From Chlamydiales bacterium (GTDB lineage: Bacteria > Chlamydiota > Chlamydiia > Chlamydiales > JAACFD01), in NCBI GenBank assembly GCA_009937555.1, contig JAACFD010000008.1:1-22165 (forward strand): a DNA stretch of 22,165 nt. Reading direction: 5' to 3'. The notes beneath the pieces are model-generated. The model saw only the letters and a list, made by a program, of their open reading frames with translations, was not told the origin of the DNA and did no database searches. Both the position numbers and the translations under genes were made by a program. Positions 1 through 7,550 of the stretch are shown here, piece after piece. Each line of letters starts with the position of its first letter. Position 1 is the stretch's first letter.

Positions 1-2
1 TC

Positions 3-482
3 CTTGCTATTAAAGAGTATTTTTACCCCACTTTGGAAAAGCTTTTAGCACATAGTTTTTGGATAGTTTTTTGGCTTAGTCTGTACCAGTTTTTCCTACC
101 TCAGACTTTTGCTGCATCAGCTATAGTTTTTTCTCTATCTTTTATCCACCTATTTTTTGCGGGGTATTATTTGACAGACCTTCTATTGGTGAAGGCTTTT
201 TCTAGATTGTTTAAAAAAACTCCCTATAAGTTAGCAATATCTAGTATTGAGAAAGACCCTGAAGCTTTTGTGAGTAGTAGAGACTTCAAAAATTATGCTG
301 AGCATCCAGGTATGCTGGTAAATACTTTCTTTGCCCTTAAAGATCAAGATACTGATATTGCTTACTCCTATCTTGAGAAAGCTTTTTTTCTTTGTCCAGT
401 TCATCCAGCTCTTAAGGGGTTATATGACCTATATATTCCAAAGAATCAAAAACAAATTTTACCTAAGTCTTCAAGCTTGTAA
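3..482 (+). CDS. Hypothetical membrane protein, 5' end outside the window
   Basis: The reading frame is open from the first complete codon at base 3, so the gene probably begins upstream. A TTG at 33 is the only start-like codon near the beginning and has no ribosome binding site. The visible product has two or three hydrophobic stretches over its first 60 or so residues (rich in Phe, Leu, Trp and Tyr), then a soluble, charged tail of about 90 residues that ends in a basic, Ser-rich tip. I recognise no domain. The gene lies directly upstream of ribonuclease Z, where C. trachomatis has a small hypothetical gene (CT345, from memory), so it may be that counterpart. An inner-membrane protein with a cytoplasmic or periplasmic tail is the most that can be inferred. 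Confidence 0.6.
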   Translation, partial: LAIKEYFYPTLEKLLAHSFWIVFWLSLYQFFLPQTFAASAIVFSLSFIHLFFAGYYLTDLLLVKAFSRLFKKTPYKLAISSIEKDPEAFVSSRDFKNYAEHPGMLVNTFFALKDQDTDIAYSYLEKAFFLCPVHPALKGLYDLYIPKNQKQILPKSSSL

Positions 483-506
483 CGAAACAAAATAATACCG
501 TATAAT
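477..506 (+). promoter_or_regulatory. Sigma-70-type promoter for rnz
   Basis: TTGTAA at 477-482 and a perfect TATAAT at 501-506 are separated by 18 bp. Transcription would start near 513, about 30 bases before the rnz start. The -35 box overlaps the stop region of the upstream gene. Confidence 0.6.
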
Positions 507-543
507 ATAGCCTTCTCATTAAAAGATAAGTTATTAGGTCATT

Positions 544-1446
544 ATGACAGTCAAAGACCTTACCATTCTGGGGTGCTCTAGCCAACAGCCAACCCGTCAT
601 CGTAACCATGGCGCTTATTTAGTTCGCTGGAACAATGAAGGCTTGCTATTTGACCCAGGAGAAGGGACACAAAGGCAGTTTATTTTTGCTAATATAGCAC
701 CCCCAGTAGTAAAGCGTATTTTTATATCTCACTTTCATGGTGATCATTGCCTAGGGCTAGGTTCAATGCTTATGCGCCTAAATTTAGATAAAGTTACACA
801 TCCCATACACTGTTATTACCCAGCTTCAGGAAAGAAGTACTTTGATCGCTTAAGATACAGCACAATTTACCATGAGCAGATCAATATCGTAGAGCATCCA
901 GTACACGAAGATGGAATTATCCATGAAGATGAAAATTTTACCATAGAAGCAAAGAGCCTAGAGCATAGAGTAGATAACTTTGGCTGGAGAATAAAAGAAA
1001 AAGATAAGCTTAAGTTTGATAAAGAAAAACTAAAAGAGTCAGGTATAAAAGGTTTAGCGGTACGAGAGTTAACAGAGAATGGTAAGGTAGTAATTTCTGG
1101 TAAAGAATATTTTCTGGAAGACTTTTCCCGGGTTAAAAAGGGAGAGGTTTTTAGCGTAGTAATTGATACGAAAGAGTGTCCTAACGCTTTTTCACTTGCA
1201 AAAGACGCTACAGTGCTTTTATGTGAAAGCACCTACTTAGATAGCGAAAGAGAGTTAGCAGACAAGTATTTTCACATGACTACAAAACAGGCTGCTAAAA
1301 TTGCAAAGCAAGCAGGGGCTAAGAAGCTTATCTTAACTCACTTTTCAGCTAGGTATCGTGACGTTAATGATTTTGAAGAGGAAGCTAGGCAAATATTTCC
1401 TAATAGCTACGCAGCTGATGATTTAAAAGTCTTTTCTTTTTATTAA
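544..1446 (+). CDS. rnz: Ribonuclease Z (tRNA 3' processing endonuclease)
   Basis: This metallo-beta-lactamase-fold enzyme cleaves the 3' trailer from tRNA precursors in the cytoplasm. At 300 residues it is the short bacterial RNase Z form. The diagnostic H-F-H-G-D-H zinc motif is at residues 63-68. Further ligands are H141 (in LEHRV), D208 (in VIDTK) and H266 (in LTHFSARY), and the conserved H-M-T-T is at 244-247. The N-terminus (LTILG, then a glycine-rich loop and D37-P-G-E-G-T) is also typical of the family. The ATG at 544 follows a modest AGGT element and a good promoter. The next gene is xerC, as with CT346-CT347 in Chlamydia, where this family was once labelled arylsulfatase-like (atsA). 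That older label should not be preferred, because the RNase Z-type residues are all present. Confidence 0.93.
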   Translation: MTVKDLTILGCSSQQPTRHRNHGAYLVRWNNEGLLFDPGEGTQRQFIFANIAPPVVKRIFISHFHGDHCLGLGSMLMRLNLDKVTHPIHCYYPASGKKYFDRLRYSTIYHEQINIVEHPVHEDGIIHEDENFTIEAKSLEHRVDNFGWRIKEKDKLKFDKEKLKESGIKGLAVRELTENGKVVISGKEYFLEDFSRVKKGEVFSVVIDTKECPNAFSLAKDATVLLCESTYLDSERELADKYFHMTTKQAAKIAKQAGAKKLILTHFSARYRDVNDFEEEARQIFPNSYAADDLKVFSFY

Positions 1447-1508
1447 GCTTTAACTTTAAACACCAAAATTTTGTATCATATATACTTTGAGAATGAACTA
1501 GAGGTGTT

Positions 1509-2495
1509 TTGATGTTTATCAAAGCTGCTTATGATTTCCTAACTTTTTTAAAGACGACAAAGAATGCCTCTGAGCATACAGTCCGAAACTATGCAATTGA
1601 TTTGAATTCATTTAAAGATTTTTTGCAGTCTAAGGTCTATGGCCTAAGTGAAAAAGAATTTGCTCCAAAAATTCAGTATACTCGATCTAAGCCTGTCCGC
1701 AGTTTTAATAATGCTATGCTAGTACTAAAAGAATTTGATCGTAAAACTATTCGTTCTTTTCTAGCAGAACTTCACGATAAGCGAGTAAAAAAAAGAACTA
1801 TAGTTAGGCGTTTATCATCTCTGCGTTCTTTTTTTAAGTTCTGTATAAAGAAGCGCTTGATCAAAAAAAATCCAGCAGAGGGTATAGAGTCTCCAAAAAT
1901 TGAAAAGACAATTCCCTACTCTTTAACCTATGAGCAGGTTCTTCTTTTATTTGATCAACCTAATACAACAAGCTATTTAGGGTTTAGGGATCGCTGTATT
2001 ATGGAGCTTTTTTACAGCTCAGGTCTTCGAGTAAGCGAGCTTGTTGCATTAAATAGAGAAGACTTAGATGTTGAGAGCCTTCTAATAAAACTAAAGGGTA
2101 AAGGTCGAAAAGAGAGAGTAGTTCCAATTACAAAGAATGCTGCAGACTGGATTAAGAATTACCTGGCTCACGAAGAGCGTCACAAGTCTTGCTCTGGACA
2201 TTATGCTCAAGCAGATAAACAAGCTGTTTTTTTAAACAGACTTGGTACCCGATTAACCACAAGATCTGTGGATAGAAAATTTGACAAATATTTAGAAGCA
2301 AGTGGACTAGCTGGCAAGGTTACTCCTCATACTATACGCCATACTATAGCTACTCACTGGCTTGAAAACGGTATGGACTTAAAAACTATTCAGGTTTTAC
2401 TAGGACATTCATCGCTTAATACAACGACTATCTATACCCATGTTTCTAGTGGATTGAAGAAAGAGGTTTATGATGAGGCACACCCTAGGGCATAG
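1509..2495 (+). CDS. xerC: Tyrosine recombinase XerC
   Basis: Site-specific tyrosine recombinase expected to resolve chromosome dimers at a dif site together with XerD. The N-terminal core-binding (SAM-like) domain covers about residues 3-122, the catalytic domain about 135-325. All catalytic residues are present: R174 (SGLRVSE), K198 (beta-hairpin GKGRKER), H274 and R277 (TPHTIRH), H300 (LLGHSS) and the nucleophile Y309 (IYTHV). At 328 residues it is longer than the roughly 300 of most XerC proteins. The extra length is a charged insertion near residues 43-75 in the N-terminal domain, a feature I associate with chlamydial XerC. The ATG at 1509 follows GAGGTG. It lies 62 bp after rnz. XerD is the alternative assignment; XerC is favoured by the rnz-xerC order. 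Confidence 0.9.
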   Translation: MMFIKAAYDFLTFLKTTKNASEHTVRNYAIDLNSFKDFLQSKVYGLSEKEFAPKIQYTRSKPVRSFNNAMLVLKEFDRKTIRSFLAELHDKRVKKRTIVRRLSSLRSFFKFCIKKRLIKKNPAEGIESPKIEKTIPYSLTYEQVLLLFDQPNTTSYLGFRDRCIMELFYSSGLRVSELVALNREDLDVESLLIKLKGKGRKERVVPITKNAADWIKNYLAHEERHKSCSGHYAQADKQAVFLNRLGTRLTTRSVDRKFDKYLEASGLAGKVTPHTIRHTIATHWLENGMDLKTIQVLLGHSSLNTTTIYTHVSSGLKKEVYDEAHPRA

Positions 2496-2549
2496 TGTTG
2501 CGGTTTTAATGCTAATTTTATATGCTCTTTGGAGTGATGAATCACTATA

Positions 2550-3302
2550 ATGGAGAAAGTGGCATTTACCCAGAAAAAATTTTTAGCCCTCCCATTAGAG
2601 AGGAGGCATAAAAAGCTATCTTTAATACTAAGAGCTTTATTTGACTATACTCTACAAGGTAATAAGGAAAAGGCTCAAGATTTACTAGTTTACTTTAATC
2701 AGTTATCTTTATGGAACCAGAGCTCAACACTAGAAGTAGCTTCACTGGAAGCGATTGCAGACTCTTTCCACGAGCACCTTAGGTTATCAAAAACCTGTAT
2801 AAAAGAAGAAAACTACTTAGACTTTGAAAATCAGCAAGATAGGCAAGAACCCAGTCGAAGTAACTGGGATATTGATATTTACCTAGATAAAATCAGATCA
2901 ACTCACAACATAGGTAGTATTTTTAGGACTTGTGAGGCTATGCGTCTAGGGAGGATATGTTCAGAAGATAATTTTATTGATTTTGAGCATCCTCAAATAA
3001 AAAAAACAGCTATGGGTAGCTGGGACTGGGTAGAGTATTTAAAAGTAGCTAGTTTAAGTGAGTTAAAACGCCCTGTTATTGCTTTAGAGATAAGTGAATG
3101 TGCCACACCTATATATGATTATATTTTTCCTCCATCTTTTACTCTTATCTTGGGTAATGAAGAGTATGGAGTTTCTAAAAGACTGCTAGAAGAAGCAGAT
3201 GAAGTTATTTATATCCCTATGGCGGGTAGGAAAAACTCGCTTAATGTGGCAAATGCGTTTGCAGTTGTAGCAGGGGAAATTGTCAGACAACGCTTGAGGT
3301 AA
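2550..3302 (+). CDS. SpoU/TrmH-family RNA 2'-O-methyltransferase
   Basis: Predicted SAM-dependent SPOUT (knotted) methyltransferase that modifies a ribose 2'-OH in tRNA or rRNA. Motif 1 is at 117-127 (S-T-H-N-I-G-S-I-F-R-T, with N120 and R126). Motif 2 is at 199-208 (L-I-L-G-N-E-x-x-G). Motif 3 is at 220-235 (Y-I-P-M-A-G, then S230-L-N-V-A). About 100 residues before the catalytic domain are helical and charged and match no domain I can name. The exact RNA target cannot be read from the sequence. The ATG at 2550 is the first in-frame start after a TGA at 2538-2540. No Shine-Dalgarno lies at the normal distance, but GGAG at 2531-2534 sits beside a short inverted repeat (see findings). The gene ends 2 bp before folE, so the two are probably co-translated. 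Confidence 0.88.
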   Translation: MEKVAFTQKKFLALPLERRHKKLSLILRALFDYTLQGNKEKAQDLLVYFNQLSLWNQSSTLEVASLEAIADSFHEHLRLSKTCIKEENYLDFENQQDRQEPSRSNWDIDIYLDKIRSTHNIGSIFRTCEAMRLGRICSEDNFIDFEHPQIKKTAMGSWDWVEYLKVASLSELKRPVIALEISECATPIYDYIFPPSFTLILGNEEYGVSKRLLEEADEVIYIPMAGRKNSLNVANAFAVVAGEIVRQRLR

Positions 3303-3304
3303 GT

Positions 3305-3994
3305 ATGCAACTAAAAGATGATAAAATTGCTTGGGACATCGACTCTTTTGAGAGCTTAGAAGAGATATGCTCTATTCCCCATCCATCACAAAAAGAAGGC
3401 TCTTGTTTATCTGATGAAGAAAAAATTTCTCATATTTCAGGGCATTTCAAAAAAATTATGGAAATACTTGGCTTAGACCTTGAAGATGACTCTCTAAAGA
3501 AGACTCCTCAACGAGTTGCTAAGATGTTTGTAAAAGAAGTTTTTTCAGGTCTTCAAGCTGAAAATTTTCCTGATATCACCTGTATTGAAAATAAATTTCA
3601 TCATCAAGGAAGTGATATGATTTTTACAGGGGATATACAGCTGAACAGCTTCTGCGAGCATCACTTTGTACCTATGGTTGGAAAGGCGTATTTAGCTTAC
3701 TACCCGAAAAAAAAGCTGATCGGGCTATCAAAGATCAATCGCGTCATACGCTATTTTGCAAGCAGGCCTCAGGTACAAGAGCGTTTGACAGCTCAAGTAT
3801 TTGAGAGCATGAAGACTATTTTAGATACGCAAGATGTAGCGGTGGCTATACGTTTAAAACATTTTTGTGTATCAGCTAGGGGAGTAAAGGATGAGAGCTC
3901 TATTACATCCACGTTTTCTTTCGGCGGTAAATTTGAGAAAGATTCTATAGCAAGAGAAGGCTTTATGCGACAAGTGAGCATGCACACGTCTTAG
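3305..3994 (+). CDS. folE: GTP cyclohydrolase I
   Basis: Catalyses GTP to 7,8-dihydroneopterin triphosphate, the first step of folate (and queuosine-type) pterin synthesis. The C-terminal catalytic domain (about 45-215) carries the signature residues: C117, H119 and H120 in F-C-E-H-H-F-V-P, the L-S-K-I-N-R and Q-E-R-L-T motifs at 141-162, and H186-F-C188 followed by R192-G-V. C117, H120 and C188 are the expected zinc ligands. At 229 residues it is of normal size, with a low-complexity, acidic N-terminus of about 40 residues. GAGGT precedes the ATG, 2 bp after the methyltransferase stop. I expect folE to be missing from the pathogenic Chlamydia, so it points to an environmental chlamydia that makes its own pterin. 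Confidence 0.94.
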   Translation: MQLKDDKIAWDIDSFESLEEICSIPHPSQKEGSCLSDEEKISHISGHFKKIMEILGLDLEDDSLKKTPQRVAKMFVKEVFSGLQAENFPDITCIENKFHHQGSDMIFTGDIQLNSFCEHHFVPMVGKAYLAYYPKKKLIGLSKINRVIRYFASRPQVQERLTAQVFESMKTILDTQDVAVAIRLKHFCVSARGVKDESSITSTFSFGGKFEKDSIAREGFMRQVSMHTS

Positions 3995-4008
3995 AAAAGA
4001 AAGAAAAA
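3995..4008 (-). terminator. U-rich 3' end of rnpB
   Basis: Read on the minus strand, the closing P1 helix of RNase P RNA is followed by TTTTTCTTTCTTTT up to the folE stop codon. The stable P1 stem plus this U-rich tail would act as an intrinsic terminator for rnpB, and the A-rich complement lies just after folE. Confidence 0.5.
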
Positions 4009-4349
4009 GGAGCCCCTATAAGCCGGATTCTGTTAAAAGTAGTCATTCATCTGAGGGTGCTGTCGCCAGCACCCTTAAGCGATGCATTCTCTGCCACACG
4101 GAGCGTGTATTTGGCTTTTTAGTAGAGAACTCTTGCTTCGGATAGGGTTTACAAAAGGCCAAAGTTGCCAAAGGCCTTGCCTAATCTCAAATTAAGCTTT
4201 TCAACCTATTTGTTTCTCAGTGAAAAACAACGGACTATTTTCTGTTGCACTTTCCGTAGCCTTACGGCCCCCAGACTTTCTCTGGTATCCTCTCCTGCGA
4301 AGTCCAGACTTTCCTCAGGATAAAATCCTGCGACTACTCAGGGCTCCTT
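4009..4349 (-). ncRNA. rnpB: RNase P RNA (bacterial type A-like)
   Basis: Catalytic RNA of ribonuclease P, which removes 5' leaders from tRNA precursors. On the minus strand it has the hallmark 5' element GAGGAAAGUC (4316-4307), the conserved core AAAGUGCAACAGAAAAUA (4253-4236) and the near-universal 3' ACAGAAUCCGGCUUAU (4033-4018). The two ends pair to form P1: GGAGCCC at the 5' end (4347-4341) with GGGGCUCC at the 3' end (4016-4009). A stem with the strand GGGUGCUG (4062-4055 on the minus strand: CAGCACCC) lies near the 3' end. The length of about 341 nt is normal. Ends are set by the P1 pairing and are accurate to a few bases. The 5' end touches the stop codon of the upstream CT398-like gene. 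Confidence 0.93.
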
Positions 4350-5151
4350 ATGATGCAGTTTTGCTGGCAGGTGACAAGCGTCTTCTTCTACGTTTAGAAG
4401 TTTCTGCTGCTGTACCTTCTAGTACATCGCCTTCTGGCCAGTAATTGATTCGAGAACAGTACTCACAAAAGACTAGCTTTTCACCTTTTCTAACAAGGTT
4501 TTCATGTTGTGCTGTTAGAGTAATGTAGCAACCTTGACAAACTCTGTTTTCAATAGGAACTAATACTCTGTCTTTTTTATTCTTGAGTAGCTTTTCGTAG
4601 ATTTTAAGAATTTCAGGTTCTACATTAACAGCAAGAGCGTTACGCTCATCTTGAAGTTGCTTGCCTTCAGTGTTTACTGTAGAAAGATTTTCTTCTATTT
4701 CTTTGATGATTTCTTGACTACGAGATTCTGTTTCTTCAAAGTCCTTACCAAGTTGTGTAAGTTCATCTTCTTTTGCTGCAAGCTCATCTAGAGTGTCGCT
4801 TAAGTTTTGCTCTATTGCAGTCTTTTTTCTTTCAGACTGATTAATAGCTTGGCTTAAAGCATTAAACTCTTCCAGCTTTTTAACAGATTTTTGGCTTTTC
4901 TCGTATTGAACAATTTTTTCTTTTAAGACTTCTAAATCACCCTCAGTGATACGAATCTTTTTCTTGAGCTCTAGCAGTTCTTCTTCTTTGTGGCCTTTCT
5001 GATTAAGGATTTCAGTCTTGAGTTGCTCGATCTGCTTTAGTTCTTTTTTTCGGTCGTTTTTGATTCTCATTAGTCGAATCATTTTTACGTCCAATTCCTG
5101 AATCTCTAAAATAACTTTAAGAGAGTTTTTAAGCGAAGTTTTTTCTTTCAT
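4348..5151 (-). CDS. CT398-like coiled-coil protein with C4 zinc ribbon
   Basis: Protein of 267 residues. About residues 10-185 are a long, highly charged Lys/Glu/Gln/Leu-rich coiled coil. A C4 zinc ribbon follows, with C205-x-x-C208 and C229-x-x-C232. This is the architecture of the DUF164/zf-RING_7 family and of chlamydial CT398, reported (from memory) to bind other proteins, including sigma-54 and possibly type III secretion parts. The role here is therefore an inferred cytoplasmic adaptor or scaffold, not an enzyme. The C-terminus ends with five consecutive arginines (252 region) and a Ser/Ala-rich tip, which could contact nucleic acid. AAGGAA lies 5-10 bases before the ATG. Its stop codon abuts rnpB, so the two may share a transcript. 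It is divergent from glyA. Confidence 0.8.
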   Translation of the reverse strand: MKEKTSLKNSLKVILEIQELDVKMIRLMRIKNDRKKELKQIEQLKTEILNQKGHKEEELLELKKKIRITEGDLEVLKEKIVQYEKSQKSVKKLEEFNALSQAINQSERKKTAIEQNLSDTLDELAAKEDELTQLGKDFEETESRSQEIIKEIEENLSTVNTEGKQLQDERNALAVNVEPEILKIYEKLLKNKKDRVLVPIENRVCQGCYITLTAQHENLVRKGEKLVFCEYCSRINYWPEGDVLEGTAAETSKRRRRRLSPASKTAS

Positions 5152-5297
5152 GAGGGTTCCTTAGGAAAATTCCATTTAAAATAAAATATGTTAGCTCTTT
5201 ATGCCATAAACTTTCAAGCAAAAATACTCAATAAAACCAGCAATATTGAATGTATAGATGAGTTTAACTAAAAGGAAAAATTTTAATAGAATTTTCT

Positions 5298-5326
5298 TTG
5301 GGATTAAGAGAAAAAAAATCTAAAAT
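5298..5326 (+). promoter_or_regulatory. Promoter for glyA (and probably clpP-dapF)
   Basis: TTGGGA at 5298-5303 and TAAAAT at 5321-5326 are exactly 17 bp apart, in a very A/T-rich stretch. Transcription would start near 5333, 26 bases before the glyA ATG at 5359, which has AGGGG as its ribosome binding site. Confidence 0.5.
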
Positions 5327-5358
5327 AGATCTTATATCAAGCATTTTTTAGGGGTAAT

Positions 5359-6864
5359 ATGAGTACTTTAAGTTACTGTAACAATTTTTTAGAAAACTAT
5401 CTGAAGCGTCAGCCTGACAATCCTTCTAAGTCAACTATTGCATCTCTTGCTGTTTTAGATTTTCTTGAAGAGCAGAACCCTCAAGTAGCTCAAGCTATTT
5501 TACAAGAGCTTAAAGATCAGCGCTCTTACCTTAAAATGATAGCTTCTGAAAACTATAGCTCATTAAGTGTACAGCTTGCGATGGGGAACTGGCTAACTGA
5601 CAAATATGCAGAAGGCTTTGTAGGAAGAAGGTTTTATGCTGGTTGTGCAAATGTTGATACTCTTGAGCAGAGAGCTAATGATTATTTAAAGAAAATTTTT
5701 GGTGCTGAGCATGCTTACTGTCAGCCTCACTCTGGAGCAGATGCAAATCTTGTGGCTTACTGGTCCATTTTAGTTCAAAGGGTTCAAAATAAAGAGGTTG
5801 AACGTCTTCAGGCAAAGAGTTTAGAAGAGCTCAGTATTGAAGATAGAGAAAGTATCAGAAAATTACTAATGTCACAAAAGATTATGGGGTTATCTCTAGA
5901 TGCAGGAGGTCACTTAACTCATGGGTTTTTACATAATCTCTCCTCCAAGATGATGCAGTCTTTTTCTTATGGAGTTAGCGAGAAGACTTTTAGGTTAGAC
6001 TATGAGGAAATAGCAAAGCAAGTAAAGCAAGTAAAACCTTTAATTCTTGTAGCTGGCTATTCAGCATATCCTCGTCGTATAAACTTTGCAAAAATGCGTG
6101 AAATAGCTGATTCAGTAGGCGCAGTGCTTATGGTTGATATGGCGCATTTTGCAGGGCTTGTTGCAGGGGGAGTTATGACCGGTGAAGAAAATCCTATCCC
6201 TTATGCTGATATTGTTACTTCAACAAGTCATAAAACATTAAGAGGTCCTCGAGGTGGCTTCATATTATGTAAACAAGAGTTCCAGGAAATAGTTGATAAG
6301 GGGTGCCCTTTGGTGCTTGGCGGACCTTTGCCTCATGTTATGGCTGCTAAAGCAGTAGCTTTTGAAGAGGCTTCTAAAGAGTCATTTAGAGAGTATGCTC
6401 ATCAAATAGTTGCCAATGCAAAAACTTTGGCAGAAGAACTAAAGCTTAAAGGGGCAAATCTACTAACAGATGGAACAGATAACCATTTAATTGTAGTAAA
6501 TACAACAAACTTTGGCCTTAGCGGAAAGCAAGCAGAAGAAGCTCTTCGCCAAGCAGGCATGACTCTTAATAGAAATACTGTTCCATTTGACCCTCTTGCA
6601 CCTTGGATTAGCTCAGGAATTAGGTTGGGGACAGCGGCTCTTACGACACTTGGAATGAAAGAAGCTGAAATGAAAGAAGTTGCAGGCTTTATTACGAAAG
6701 TACTTAGTAATACATCAGCCTTGGATAACCCAAAAACAGGGAAGCCAAGCAAAGTAAAAGCCAGAGTAAAAGATGGAGTGGCTCAGGAAGTTAAAACGGA
6801 AGTAGAAGCTCTTCTAGCTCGCTACCCTCTTTACCCTGAAATAGAAATTGACAACATTGGGTAA
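5359..6864 (+). CDS. glyA: Serine hydroxymethyltransferase
   Basis: PLP enzyme converting serine and tetrahydrofolate to glycine and 5,10-methylene-tetrahydrofolate in the cytoplasm. The PLP lysine is K292 in T-S-T-S-H-K-T-L-R-G-P-R-G-G. D260 (V-D-M-A-H-F-A-G-L-V-A-G) stacks on the cofactor in the family. The substrate-binding N-terminal motif L-K-M-I-A-S-E-N-Y (58-66) and the Y-A-E-G region (83-86) are also intact. At 501 residues it is well above the usual 415-430. The excess comes from an N-terminal extension of about 35 residues, a charged insertion near 140-178, and a C-terminal tail, as in chlamydial GlyA (about 497 residues). It supplies one-carbon units and works in the same folate economy as folE. 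clpP follows after 93 bp. Confidence 0.95.
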   Translation: MSTLSYCNNFLENYLKRQPDNPSKSTIASLAVLDFLEEQNPQVAQAILQELKDQRSYLKMIASENYSSLSVQLAMGNWLTDKYAEGFVGRRFYAGCANVDTLEQRANDYLKKIFGAEHAYCQPHSGADANLVAYWSILVQRVQNKEVERLQAKSLEELSIEDRESIRKLLMSQKIMGLSLDAGGHLTHGFLHNLSSKMMQSFSYGVSEKTFRLDYEEIAKQVKQVKPLILVAGYSAYPRRINFAKMREIADSVGAVLMVDMAHFAGLVAGGVMTGEENPIPYADIVTSTSHKTLRGPRGGFILCKQEFQEIVDKGCPLVLGGPLPHVMAAKAVAFEEASKESFREYAHQIVANAKTLAEELKLKGANLLTDGTDNHLIVVNTTNFGLSGKQAEEALRQAGMTLNRNTVPFDPLAPWISSGIRLGTAALTTLGMKEAEMKEVAGFITKVLSNTSALDNPKTGKPSKVKARVKDGVAQEVKTEVEALLARYPLYPEIEIDNIG

Positions 6865-6957
6865 TCCTGTTGAAATGAGGGTGCATTAAAAATAACAAAA
6901 GAACTTACAGCTAGTAAAGCCTGAGACTTTTAGCTTAAACATTATGTGGAGACAAGC

Positions 6958-7545
6958 ATGGCAAAAACTACTATTGCAACAACTTTCAATAACTTAGATG
7001 ACTTAATGGATTACTCTCTACTAGAAAAGAGAAGGATCTTTATTTCTGATGGAATCGATAATAATAGTGCTAAGGAAGTAATTAGGAAGTTGTGGTTCTT
7101 AGATTTCCAAGATCCTGGAAAACCTATTTTGTTAGTGATTAATAGTCCTGGAGGATCAGTAGATGCTGGTTTTGCAATTTGGGATCAAGCTAAGCTAATC
7201 CGCTCCCCAATTACAACTTTAGTGACAGGCTTAGCAGCTTCATTTGGCTCAATTCTTAGCTTGCTAGCTGACAAGGGTAAGCGTTTTTGTACTCCTAATG
7301 CTAGGATAATGATTCACCAACCACTAATTGGAGGAGTCATTAGAGGGCAAGCTACAGATCTTGAAATTCATGCAAAAGAAATTTCTAAAACAAAAGACGA
7401 AATCATTCGCGTTTATGTAGAAGCAACAGGAAAAAGCTATGAAGAGATAGCTCAAGCAATTGACAGAGATTGCTGGCTAGATGCTGAAGAAGCTAAAGCT
7501 TTTGGGTTAATAGACAAGATTGTTTCCAGTAAAGAAGATTTATAA
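6958..7545 (+). CDS. clpP: ATP-dependent Clp protease proteolytic subunit ClpP (ClpP1-like)
   Basis: Serine peptidase subunit of the Clp proteolytic barrel. With the ATG at 6958 the product has 195 residues, and the catalytic triad is S95 (G-L-A-A-S-F-G-S), H120 (I-M-I-H-Q-P) and D171 (I-D-R-D-C-W-L). An upstream GTG at 6946 is in frame, but GGAGA at 6948-6952 sits correctly for 6958 and would be inside the gene if GTG were used, so 6958 is preferred. The G-Q-A-T-D-L-E-I-H-A-K-E segment (130-141) is typical of ClpP. Chlamydiae usually carry two ClpP paralogues. The position between glyA and dapF matches ClpP1 (CT431), which may need ClpP2 for activity. The next gene starts 5 bp after its stop, suggesting translational coupling. 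Confidence 0.92.
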   Translation: MAKTTIATTFNNLDDLMDYSLLEKRRIFISDGIDNNSAKEVIRKLWFLDFQDPGKPILLVINSPGGSVDAGFAIWDQAKLIRSPITTLVTGLAASFGSILSLLADKGKRFCTPNARIMIHQPLIGGVIRGQATDLEIHAKEISKTKDEIIRVYVEATGKSYEEIAQAIDRDCWLDAEEAKAFGLIDKIVSSKEDL

Positions 7546-7550
7546 TCTAT

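Noticed and set aside
867..1232. 121-residue minus-strand ORF
   Set aside because: Fully inside rnz in the opposite direction, Ser/Phe-rich shadow translation with no initiation signal.
1509..2495. xerC as the integrase of a mobile element
   Set aside because: The neighbours are housekeeping genes in a typical chlamydial order, and no att-like direct repeats or cargo genes are seen nearby.
4220..4444. 74-residue plus-strand ORF
   Set aside because: It lies across rnpB and the end of the CT398-like gene; its open frame is a by-product of the RNase P RNA sequence.
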